Below are positions 35,580 to 43,041 of a DNA stretch of 64,000 nt, in pieces. The notes beneath the pieces are model-generated. The model ran no database searches. It was not told the DNA's origin and was given only the letters and a program-made list of their open reading frames with translations. Source of the DNA: an uncultured Sutterella sp. (lineage in GTDB: Bacteria; Pseudomonadota; Gammaproteobacteria; Burkholderiales; Burkholderiaceae_F); assembly GCA_905213905.1 (NCBI GenBank), contig CAJMKD010000006.1, positions 37,173 to 101,172 on the forward strand. The letters run 5' to 3'. Each line of letters begins with the position of its first letter. The first letter of the stretch is position 1. Made by a program: the position numbers and the translations under genes.

Positions 35580-36098
35580 ATGTTCGCTAAGAAAACGCTG
35601 ACCGCTCTCTTCACCGCTGCCGCGCTTGGCGCCGCCGCCGCTGCCTGGGCCGCTCAGGAAGCCCCCGCCCCCGCTGCGCCCGCCGCACCGGAAGCCGCCG
35701 TACAGACGCTTGCGCCGAAGATTGCCATGCCGGAAGCCGCCGCCATCGCTGAAAAGGCGCTCGGCGGCAAGACCCAGCGCGCCACGCTGCGCCCGGGCGC
35801 CGAAGGCGGTCTCGTCTGGGACATCTGCGTTGTTCGCGAAGACGGCACGCGCGTTCGCACCTTCATCGACGCACAGACGGGTGAAGCAAGCGAAGGCGTC
35901 GTGATGAACGGGCGCGGCGTTCGCGGCCAGGGCCAGGGCCAGGGCCGCGGCTACGGATACGGCCCCCGCTACGATGCGCCCTGCCCCTATGCGGATGACG
36001 GCTACTACGGCCCGCACCATCGCCGCGGCTGCGGCCAGGGCTACGGGTACGGCTACGGCCCGCATCACGGCTGGGGACGCAACTGCCCCTGGATGTAA
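35580..36098 (+). CDS. Secreted PepSY-domain protein with Gly/Tyr/His/Cys-rich tail
   Basis: 172 residues. A signal peptide (cleavage near AWA, residue 24) is followed by an Ala/Pro linker, a short PepSY domain (~45-108: MPEAAAIAEKAL ... WDICVVREDGTRVRTFIDAQTG) and a 64-residue tail rich in Gly, Tyr and Arg. The tail has two His-His pairs (146-147, 162-163) and Cys at 135, 151 and 169. AGGAG six bases before the ATG at 35580 sets the start. It has its own terminator and is followed on the same strand by a response regulator and histidine kinase. Small PepSY proteins beside two-component systems are often regulated by or feed into them. The His/Cys tail suggests metal binding, which is not proven. 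Confidence 0.8.
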   Translation: MFAKKTLTALFTAAALGAAAAAWAAQEAPAPAAPAAPEAAVQTLAPKIAMPEAAAIAEKALGGKTQRATLRPGAEGGLVWDICVVREDGTRVRTFIDAQTGEASEGVVMNGRGVRGQGQGQGRGYGYGPRYDAPCPYADDGYYGPHHRRGCGQGYGYGYGPHHGWGRNCPWM

Positions 36099-36189
36099 CG
36101 GCAGCGAATCCGCCTTCGGCGGCGCATTGACGGCCTAGACGGCCGAGCCCGCCGAAAGCGCGCACGATCGAACACAACGCCATCCGAAG

Positions 36190-36223
36190 CGCCCGGCCGG
36201 CTTCAAGCCCGCCGGGCGTTTTT
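36190..36223 (+). terminator. Terminator after the PepSY gene
   Basis: CGCCCGGC (36190-36197) with GCCGGGCG (36211-36218) and inner GGC/GCC pairing, then TTTTT. It separates the PepSY transcript from the regulator genes. Confidence 0.8.
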
Positions 36224-36243
36224 CCGCCGCGCGCCGAGCTCGA

Positions 36244-36249
36244 TATACT
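36244..36249 (+). promoter_or_regulatory. Candidate -10 element of the two-component operon
   Basis: TATACT lies about 70-100 bases before the response-regulator start, with only a poor -35 (TTTTCC) 18 bases upstream. Confidence 0.3.
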
Positions 36250-36347
36250 CGAAATCGGATGCGGACCCCGGACGGCAACGACAACCATGCGCCGACGCCG
36301 GCGCGGACCGCACCGCCATGATCAGACGATTCGACGACGCAGCCAGC

Positions 36348-37019
36348 ATGCACATTCTTCTCATTGAGGACGATCCCTTCATCGCGCGCGCGGTCGCGGC
36401 CGCGCTTGAAAGCGAAGCGCACACGGTCACTTGGACGCCGACGGGCGACGAGGGCCTCGCCGCCATCCGCACCCGCCTCCCCGATGCTGTGCTCCTCGAC
36501 CTGGGGCTCCCCGGCATGGATGGGATCGACGTCATGAAGCGCATCCGCCAGATGCCGCCCCCGGCCGCATCGCTCCCGGTGCTGATCGTCACAGCGCGCG
36601 AAGCGCTCGAGAGCCGCCTCGAGGGACTCGATGCCGGCGCCGATGATTACGTGCTCAAGCCCTTTCACATGTCGGAGCTCTTGGCGCGCATCCGCGCCGT
36701 CGTCCGGCGCAAGGGCCCGATCAAGGACGACGTGCTGCGCGCGGGCCGCATTGCGCTCAATACGGTCACCCACACCTGCGACGTGGGCGGCCTTGCCGTC
36801 ACGCTCTCCAAGCGCGAGTATTCCCTTCTTGCCGCCCTTCTCGTGCGCCCGGGCGCCATTCTCTCGAAGCGCGCGCTCGAAGAGAAGCTTTACGCCCCGG
36901 GCGAAGAGCCCGAAGGCAATGCTGTCGAGTACCTGATTCATGCGCTTCGCCGCAAGATCGGCAGCGACGCCATTGAAAACATCCGCGGCCTCGGCTGGCG
37001 CATTCGCGCGGACAAATAG
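36348..37019 (+). CDS. OmpR-family response regulator
   Basis: 223 residues from the ATG at 36348. The receiver domain has acidic pocket EDD (7-9), phospho-acceptor Asp 51 in AVLLDLGLPGMDG, Thr 82 and Lys 104 in YVLKPFHM. The winged-helix effector domain (~125-223) has LSKREYSLLAALLVRPGAIL, NAVEYLIHALRRKIG and ENIRGLGWRI. A longer form from ATG 36318 is possible; neither start has a good ribosome site. The kinase gene follows after 15 bases, so the two form an operon. OmpR-family proteins bind direct repeats of about 11 bp, and such repeats lie before the neighbouring PepSY gene. Confidence 0.92.
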   Translation: MHILLIEDDPFIARAVAAALESEAHTVTWTPTGDEGLAAIRTRLPDAVLLDLGLPGMDGIDVMKRIRQMPPPAASLPVLIVTAREALESRLEGLDAGADDYVLKPFHMSELLARIRAVVRRKGPIKDDVLRAGRIALNTVTHTCDVGGLAVTLSKREYSLLAALLVRPGAILSKRALEEKLYAPGEEPEGNAVEYLIHALRRKIGSDAIENIRGLGWRIRADK

Positions 37020-37034
37020 TCCGCCTGCCCCGCT

Positions 37035-38705
37035 ATGAAAGCCCCGAACCAAACGCAGCAGAGCGTCGCGCCGAAGCGCAATGCGCAGGCCCCGCACAAG
37101 AAGCCTCGGCTCTTCGATTCGCTTCTCGTGCGGCTTCTTGCCGCGCTCGTTCTGAGCCTCATTCTTTTTGTGGCCGCCACTGCCTGGTGGATCTATTCGG
37201 ACGCACGCGACGAAGCCTTCTATACGCAGGACGAAAGTCTCCTTGAGGTCACTGCGGCGCTTGCACGCGCGGATGTCGCCGCGGTGCTCCCGCGCGCGCT
37301 CACAATGGATCCGAAGCGCTTTGAAGCGCGCATGGAATCCGACGAACCGCTCCCTGAAGAGCATGCTTCGCAGGGGCGCGGCATGGGCATGGGCATGGGA
37401 CGGCACCGCCACGGCGGCCGCATGCACCGGCGCATGCTTGAAATGATGGGCGAAGAGAATGCGGCGTGCCCGATGGCGGACGCCGCGAACGGCACAAACG
37501 ATGCAGCGAGCAGCGGCGCAGCCCCGCAGCCGCCCCGCCGAACGCTGATTCCGGCCGGCGAAACCGTGCTCGTGCGCCTTCTTGCCAAGCAGGGACAGGC
37601 CGTGCCCATTGTTTTCGGCGAAGACCTCGCCGCAGGCTTCTCGACGCCGCTCATCGACGGCGCGCCGCACCGGCTCTGCCTGCTCTTTCTGCCGAACGGC
37701 CGCTATACCGCAGTGGCCGAGCCCCTGAAGCTGCAGGAAGCCATTGTCCAGGAAGAAGCCATCCGCGCCGTCACGCCGCTTCTTGTGCTGCTGCCGGTGC
37801 TCGCGCTCGTGCTCGGCGCCATCCTTTGGGCGGGCCTGCGCCCCCTCACGCAAAGCGCGCGCAATGTGAGCCGGCGCGGCGGCAACGACCTCACGCCGCT
37901 GCCGCTCGAAGGCGTGCCCTCGGAAGTGCGCCCCTTCGTCGAAGCGGTGAACGGGCTTCTGGCGCGCGTAGACGCGGCGCGCACGCGCGAGCTGCGCTTT
38001 ACGGCGGACGCCGCCCATGAGCTGCGCAGCCCCCTCACCTCCCTCACGATCGAAGCCGAGCACCTCGGGAAGCTCCCGCTCTCGGATGACGCCCGAAAAA
38101 TTGTCTCGAACCTCGAGTCCGGCCTCGAGCGCTCGGTGCACCAGGTTTCGCAGCTCCTCCTTTTTGCGCGCGCGCAGACGGGCGAAACCAAAACGGCGCT
38201 CCTGCGCGATGCAGAACCCTGGCATTTGGCGGAGCTCGCCGGCGAGCTCCTCGAGCCGCTCCTGCCGGCGCTCGAGAAAAAGTCGATCCGCTTCGACGCC
38301 GAAGGGCTTGACGCCGCAGAGCCCGTGCGCGGACTCTCGCGCACGGCCGCCGGCGCCATCATCCGGAATCTGCTTGAAAATGCCGTGCGCTACACGCCCG
38401 CGGGCGGCGCCATCCGGCTTGAAGCCCGGCAAAGCGAAAAGGCGCTCGACATTGCCGTCATCGACAGCGGCCCGGGCATTCCGCCCGAAGAGCGCGAGCG
38501 CGTGTTCGATCCCTTCTACCGCATCACAGGGACGCGCGAGCTCGGCACGGGCCTCGGGCTCGCGATCGTGAAAACCTATGCGGACATGACGGGCGCGACC
38601 GTCACGCTCGATTTCGCCCGAAGCGCCGAAGAAGCCGCTCAAGCGGGCTTCGGACGCGGCCTGCGGGCAAGCGTGCATTTCGAAACGGCGAACGCCGCCC
38701 GCTGA
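37035..38705 (+). CDS. Sensor histidine kinase with Met/His-rich periplasmic loop
   Basis: A 556-residue membrane kinase. Membrane helix 1 is at about 30-52 and helix 2 at about 247-268, enclosing a ~195-residue periplasmic domain. Within it, residues ~116-147 carry a cluster of Met and His (GRGMGMGMGRHRHGGRMHRR, then MLEMM and a Cys-Pro-Met), a composition seen in copper/silver/nickel-binding segments. After a HAMP-like linker come the H-box TADAAHELRSPLTSL (His ~328), N-box IIRNLLENAVRY, G1 DSGPGIPPEE and G2 GTGLGLAIVK, all intact. It should phosphorylate the regulator at 36348. The stimulus is unknown; metal or envelope stress is inferred from the loop. Confidence 0.9.
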   Translation: MKAPNQTQQSVAPKRNAQAPHKKPRLFDSLLVRLLAALVLSLILFVAATAWWIYSDARDEAFYTQDESLLEVTAALARADVAAVLPRALTMDPKRFEARMESDEPLPEEHASQGRGMGMGMGRHRHGGRMHRRMLEMMGEENAACPMADAANGTNDAASSGAAPQPPRRTLIPAGETVLVRLLAKQGQAVPIVFGEDLAAGFSTPLIDGAPHRLCLLFLPNGRYTAVAEPLKLQEAIVQEEAIRAVTPLLVLLPVLALVLGAILWAGLRPLTQSARNVSRRGGNDLTPLPLEGVPSEVRPFVEAVNGLLARVDAARTRELRFTADAAHELRSPLTSLTIEAEHLGKLPLSDDARKIVSNLESGLERSVHQVSQLLLFARAQTGETKTALLRDAEPWHLAELAGELLEPLLPALEKKSIRFDAEGLDAAEPVRGLSRTAAGAIIRNLLENAVRYTPAGGAIRLEARQSEKALDIAVIDSGPGIPPEERERVFDPFYRITGTRELGTGLGLAIVKTYADMTGATVTLDFARSAEEAAQAGFGRGLRASVHFETANAAR

Positions 38706-38736
38706 GGCCCGAGCGGACGGGCGCCCCGCGGCAGCG

Positions 38737-39294
38737 TTACTGCCGCTCGTCCGCTTCGAAGGGCTCCTCTTCTTCGAAATCCTCATCCGCTTCCGGCGGG
38801 AAGAGCACTTCGTCGAGCGCGCGGTGCGCCGCGAGCGTCAGCCCTTCGGCCTGCGCCTTCGCGAGCGAGCCTTCGATCATGCGGATCGAGGGGCGTCGAT
38901 CGGCGTGGAGCGTGATTTCAAGCGCAGCACCGAAGGCGTCGTCGTAGCCCGGCACTTCGTTTGCAAGATGGCCGAGCGTCTTCATTCCCTCGGCCCCTTC
39001 CGTCTGGAAGACGCGCAGATACGCATCGTGAAATTCGCGCGGCACTTCGGCCCAGACGCCCCAGGTGAAGCTCCCGGACGCTTCAAGGAAAGGCACCTCA
39101 ATCACGCCGAAAAGGTAGGCGCGCCCGTCGTCAGCGAGCGCAAAGTCCTTGGAAAATCGCCCGAAGCGATAGCGCTCAACATAGTCGAGCGCCCAGAAGG
39201 CGTCGGGAAGCGTCATCTGAATGTCGCGGCAGAGTTCTTCAGTCTCGACGGCCGCTTCCGTTTCGAGCGGCATCGCTTCCGATTCGGTCTTCAT
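38737..39294 (-). CDS. DUF2199-family protein
   Basis: A 185-residue, cytoplasmic, acidic protein of unknown function. The core (about 20-165) has features I associate with DUF2199: LPDAFWALDYVERYRFGRFS, AYLFGVIEVPFLEASGSFTW with the following GVWAEV, then RPSIRMIEGS near the end. The last ~20 residues are almost all acidic. It converges with the kinase gene and shares no operon with sodB. The family assignment is from memory of the pattern and less certain than the gene call. Confidence 0.7.
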   Translation of the reverse strand: MKTESEAMPLETEAAVETEELCRDIQMTLPDAFWALDYVERYRFGRFSKDFALADDGRAYLFGVIEVPFLEASGSFTWGVWAEVPREFHDAYLRVFQTEGAEGMKTLGHLANEVPGYDDAFGAALEITLHADRRPSIRMIEGSLAKAQAEGLTLAAHRALDEVLFPPEADEDFEEEEPFEADERQ

Positions 39295-39381
39295 CTTCTT
39301 TCATTCCGTTTCTGATTTGAAAGCGCCAAAGTCTAGTACAGCGCGGCCTTCCTTCGGGCGCGCGCGAGGAGCGGCGCGCTC

Positions 39382-39421
39382 GAGAAAAGCTTGAGAAAGC
39401 TTGAGAAAGCTTGAAAAAAGG
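39382..39421. repeat. Short tandem repeat of about 10 bp
   Basis: GAGAAAAGCTT is followed by two copies of GAGAAAGCTT and a degenerate fourth unit GAAAAAAGG. It lies in the gap between the DUF2199 gene and the sodB terminator. Confidence 0.7.
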
Positions 39422-39440
39422 CCTGGCAAACCCGCACCTC

Positions 39441-39480
39441 AAACAAAAGCGCCGCTGAAGCCCCAAGGCAAGAGCGGCGT
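39441..39480 (-). terminator. Terminator of sodB
   Basis: On the minus strand ACGCCGCT (39473-39480) pairs with AGCGGCGC (39449-39456) and is followed by TTTTGTTT. Confidence 0.7.
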
Positions 39481-39551
39481 CTCTCCAAAAGCGTCGTCAG
39501 CGCCGGCGCCGTCGGCTTGCCGGCCAGACGACGCGGCGCAGAAACTGCGCA

Positions 39552-40139
39552 TCAGCGCGCGAAATTCGCTTCGGCAAACTTCCAGTTCACGAGCTTCTCA
39601 AAGAAGGCCTTGATGAAGCCCGGGCGCGCATTGCGGTAGTCGATGTAGTAGGCATGCTCCCAGTCGTCGATCGTGAGAAGCGGCGTCTCGCCCGTCTTCA
39701 CCGGCGTGCCGGCGTTGCTCGTGTTGAGAATTGCGAGCGAGCCGTCGGCCTTTTTGACAAGCCACGTCCAGCCGGAGCCGAAGTTGCCTGCGGCAGCGTT
39801 CGAAAACGCTTCAACGAAAGCCTCGAAGCTTCCCCAGGTCTTTTCAATCGCCGCGAGAAGCGCGCCTTCGGGACGGCCGCCGCCCGCGGGCGAGAGGCAC
39901 TGCCAGAAGAAGGAATGATTGAAGTGCTGTGCGGCGTTGTTGAAGAGGCCGCCGTCGGCGCCCCGGATGACTTCTTCAAGGGACTTGCCTTCAAAGCCCG
40001 AGCCTTCGAGCTGCTTGTTGAGGTTCGCAACATACGTGCGGTGATGCTTGCCCCAGTGATACTCGAGCGTTTCGCGGCTCATGGCGGGCTCAAGCGCGTC
40101 CATCGCAAAGGGCAGTTCAGGAAGCTGGAATTCAGTCAT
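39552..40139 (-). CDS. sodB: Superoxide dismutase, Fe type
   Basis: 195 residues converting superoxide to peroxide and oxygen in the cytoplasm. Metal ligands: His 28 (YHWGKHH), His 75 (AAQHFNHSFFW), Asp 158 and His 162 (TIDDWEHAYYIDYRN). Gln 71 before His 75 is the position that marks the iron form. GGGAGA gives the ribosome site before ATG 40139. The upstream gap contains two inverted repeats that may be operators. It is followed by a terminator and lies next to xseA, as in related genomes. Confidence 0.95.
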   Translation of the reverse strand: MTEFQLPELPFAMDALEPAMSRETLEYHWGKHHRTYVANLNKQLEGSGFEGKSLEEVIRGADGGLFNNAAQHFNHSFFWQCLSPAGGGRPEGALLAAIEKTWGSFEAFVEAFSNAAAGNFGSGWTWLVKKADGSLAILNTSNAGTPVKTGETPLLTIDDWEHAYYIDYRNARPGFIKAFFEKLVNWKFAEANFAR

Positions 40140-40230
40140 GGCGGGTCTCCCAATCTAGAAAAACGGGACTGCGTGGCTCGGGGCTGCCGCCGACGGTCTC
40201 TGCGCTCGGCGAAGCGGGCCACTTCGGAAG

Positions 40231-40262
40231 GATAGGGTGATTACCTATCGGATGCTAGCATC
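40231..40262. promoter_or_regulatory. Two adjacent inverted repeats upstream of sodB
   Basis: GATAGG (40231-40236) and CCTATC (40244-40249) form an interrupted repeat. GATGCTAGCATC (40251-40262) is a perfect 12-bp palindrome right beside it. Both lie about 90-120 bases before the sodB start and near the xseA stop. Confidence 0.4.
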
Positions 40263-40271
40263 ATATCATCC

Positions 40272-42431
40272 CTATCTATCGAATACCTTCGATCCATTGA
40301 AAAAATCTTGTCCTTTTGTATCCGTCGAACCGCCGTCTCGATCGGCAGTGGCATTGACGAGGCCGTCGCCAAACTCGATCTTAAGCGCATCGCCCGCGCG
40401 GATGTCGGCCGCCCGGCCAACGATGCCGTCGGCGGTTGAAACGCGTGCGTAGCCAGCGCGCAGAGGGCGGTCCGGATCGAGGGCGGCAAGCGTTCTGCCG
40501 AGCGCGCTCACCGTGCGCTCTGCGCGCTCAATCATCGGGATCGGATTCGGAGCGAGGCGCGCAGCCCGGGCAAAGCGCAGCGCATCAGCGGAGAGGCGAA
40601 GCGCTGCGGCATCGTCGAGGCGGCGCGAAAGCCTCGCGAGGCGATCGTCGCCCGCGTCGATTTTTTCGTTGATTGCCGCGTCAAGGCGCGCTGCGCCTTG
40701 CGTGAGGCGCAGGCTGTGCCGCGCAAGAAAAGCCGAGGGGACCGCAATGGCCCGGCCGGCAACCGCAAGCCGGCTGCGAAGCGCTGCAAGCCTTGCCGCG
40801 ACAGCGCTCTCGAGCCGCCGGGCATCCTGCGAAAGCCGGCTGCTGCGCTGCTCGAGAAATGCTTCCGGCACCGCGATGACGCGACGGGCGCGCTGCACGC
40901 GCGCGCTGCGCTCGGCAATCGCGCGGCCGACTTCGCCCTCGAGCTGCGAGGCGGCAGCGCGAAGCCCTTCGTCGAACCGCCGCAGAAGCGCTTCGCCCCT
41001 GGGCAGCGCGGAATCGGCGCGATCGAGCCGCTCTTCGGCAATGCGCAGTTCGCGCGAGACTGCGCGATCCATCGTTTCGCTCGCCTTTCTGAGGCGGCCG
41101 AACCAATACGATCCGTCCCGGCCCACGACTTCGGCGGCCGCCGTCGGCGTCGAGGCGCGCAGGTCGGCCGCAAAATCCGCAATTGTGAAGTCCGTTTCAT
41201 GCCCGATGCCAGAGACGACGGGCGTCTTGAGCGCGCGAATCGCCCTGGCAAGCCCTTCGTCGTTGTAGGCCTGCAGATCTTCGTAGGCGCCGCCGCCGCG
41301 CACGAGCAGAATGACGTCGCAGCCTGCCCCGTCGAGAAGGTCGAGCGCCCGCACGAGCGAAGCTGCTGCGCCCGGCCCCTGCACGGCCGCTTCGGCAAAA
41401 ACAATCTGCACCCAGGGCATGCGCCGCGCGAGCGTACGGCGAACGTCGCCGAAGGCGGCCGCCCGCTCGCTCGTCGCAAGGCCGATGCGCTTCGGGAATG
41501 CCGGGAGCGCGCGCTTTTTCGCCGGATCAAAAAGCCCCTCTGCCTCGAGCTTTGCCTTGAGCGCGAGAAATGCCGCCCAAAGCGCGCCGCGCCCGGCGCG
41601 CCGCCACGCATGGACCACCAGCTGAAGCCGCCCGTTCGGCGGATAGACCTGCAGCTCGCCGCGCACCTCAATGCGGTCGCCTTCGGCCGGCACCCCCGAA
41701 CGGAGGTTCGTGCGCCAGATGACGCAGGAAAGGACGCCCTTCTCATCCTTGAGCGAGAAATACACATGCTCGGCGCGCGAGCGCGTCGCCTGAGAGACTT
41801 CGCCCGCAATCCAGCAATCGGGCAGAAAGCCGCGCACGGCCTCATCGAGCCGCGCGAGCACTTCGGAAACGGGCACGGGCCGATCGTCTTCGAGCGGTTC
41901 CGCCGGGGCCCGAAGCGCAAAAGAAGCCTCGAGCGGGCGTTGGGCAGTGGAGCGCTGCCCCCGAAGCGCCGCACGGGCGGAAGCATCGTCCGCGCGGCTT
42001 CGCGCGCCGCCCGCCGTCGAAGGCGCTTCGGGCGACGCGAGCGGCATGCCGCTCTGATAAGCCTCAAGAAAGCGGTTCGGCTCGTGCCTCGCCCTCGAAG
42101 CGTATGACGACGCTGCACTCACCGGCTTTTGCGGCGCATGCTGCCGCACGGACCTCGCGGGCGCCGCTGCGCTGCGGGCGGCGGCATAGCCGCCGTACGC
42201 CACCCGCTCGCGCGGCGGCCAGGGCGCCTGCCGGCTTGCGGCCGAAGGCGCAGCTGCGGCGGCCTGAAGCGGCTGACGCGCCTGCCGCGGCGCCGCGCCT
42301 GCAGCATTCCCCTCAGCGCCCTGCGGATCGGACGCCTGCCTGCGCCGTGCGGCGCTCGCCTCGGCTTCCCGCATGAGCGCCGGATCGTCCGTCGGGAACG
42401 GAATGTCGTCAAAGGGAGGGCGGTTTGTCAT
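40272..42431 (-). CDS. xseA: Exodeoxyribonuclease VII large subunit with long N-terminal extension
   Basis: 719 residues, against about 400-460 typically. Residues 1 to ~180 are low-complexity (Ala, Arg, Pro, Gln, Ser-rich) with no known fold. Then the normal enzyme follows: OB-fold (VSEVLARLDEAVRGFLPDCW, WIAGEVSQATRSRAEHVYFS), catalytic core (PKRIGLATSERAAAFGDVRR, DVILLVRGGGAYEDLQAYND, TPVVSGIGHETDFTIADFAA) and a long coiled-coil tail with repeated PEAFLEQRSSRLSQ/PSAFLARHSLRLTQ-like units. It degrades single-stranded DNA together with XseB, which is not in the window. The long start at 42431 (MTNRPPFDDIPFP) begins with a protein-like motif; a shorter internal start cannot be excluded. Confidence 0.9.
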   Translation of the reverse strand: MTNRPPFDDIPFPTDDPALMREAEASAARRRQASDPQGAEGNAAGAAPRQARQPLQAAAAAPSAASRQAPWPPRERVAYGGYAAARSAAAPARSVRQHAPQKPVSAASSYASRARHEPNRFLEAYQSGMPLASPEAPSTAGGARSRADDASARAALRGQRSTAQRPLEASFALRAPAEPLEDDRPVPVSEVLARLDEAVRGFLPDCWIAGEVSQATRSRAEHVYFSLKDEKGVLSCVIWRTNLRSGVPAEGDRIEVRGELQVYPPNGRLQLVVHAWRRAGRGALWAAFLALKAKLEAEGLFDPAKKRALPAFPKRIGLATSERAAAFGDVRRTLARRMPWVQIVFAEAAVQGPGAAASLVRALDLLDGAGCDVILLVRGGGAYEDLQAYNDEGLARAIRALKTPVVSGIGHETDFTIADFAADLRASTPTAAAEVVGRDGSYWFGRLRKASETMDRAVSRELRIAEERLDRADSALPRGEALLRRFDEGLRAAASQLEGEVGRAIAERSARVQRARRVIAVPEAFLEQRSSRLSQDARRLESAVAARLAALRSRLAVAGRAIAVPSAFLARHSLRLTQGAARLDAAINEKIDAGDDRLARLSRRLDDAAALRLSADALRFARAARLAPNPIPMIERAERTVSALGRTLAALDPDRPLRAGYARVSTADGIVGRAADIRAGDALKIEFGDGLVNATADRDGGSTDTKGQDFFNGSKVFDR

Positions 42432-43041
42432 AAGTGCCGGATGGAAAAGTTCTGCTCAAAAAGGACGCAGCGCGCGCCAAACGGGCAAGAAGCGCTGGAC
42501 GCGCCGAAATAAAAGGCAAGATTAGCCGAACCGCCGCATGTGCTGCGCGGCGCCGGGGCGCCTTCTTCAAAGGATATTCACGAAAATCCACATCTGCCTA
42601 AAAAATAGGCAACGAAAAAATTTCCTGATCTTCTAGGGAGTTAGACCGCTTCTCCAAAGCTTATCCACAGGCTTACTCACCCGTAATGAGGAAAAAGTCC
42701 ACGAAGTTTTTCACCGCTCAAGGCGGACGCGGTTTTCAAATGCGGCTATCATCAACGCTTCATGTGCGCCGCAGCGATGTCCGGATGCGCTCCACCGAGG
42801 AGCCCGCCCCGGGCGCAGGCTCTTCCAGCAGGAAGAGCGCCGCTTCCGCGGGCTGGCGGCGCCGGTTGAAACCGTCCAAGAAGCAGATGTCAGACGACAC
42901 TCCTCCTCGAAGTCCCGAGGCGAGCGCCGAGCTTGAACCCGAAGCGGCTCGTCTCGTCAAGAACCCTCACTGCCCTCAGAAGGCCGTGCGCTGCGCCCGC
43001 CCTAACGGCGCGCTCGAAGCATCGGCTGCGGAGATACTGCC
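42432..43041. other. 610-base region between divergent xseA and lpxK
   Basis: The middle part (about 42590-42720) is AT-rich for this genome. It contains a perfect DnaA-box sequence TTATCCACA (42661-42669) and a small hairpin TGCCTA-AAAAA-TAGGCA (42595-42611). An open frame from 42686 ends by overlapping the lpxK start (ATGA), but its sequence is not convincingly protein-like and it has no ribosome site. I see no RNA gene. Confidence 0.4.

Noticed and set aside
42432..43041. Replication origin
   Set aside because: Only one perfect DnaA box and no dnaA, dnaN or gyrB nearby.
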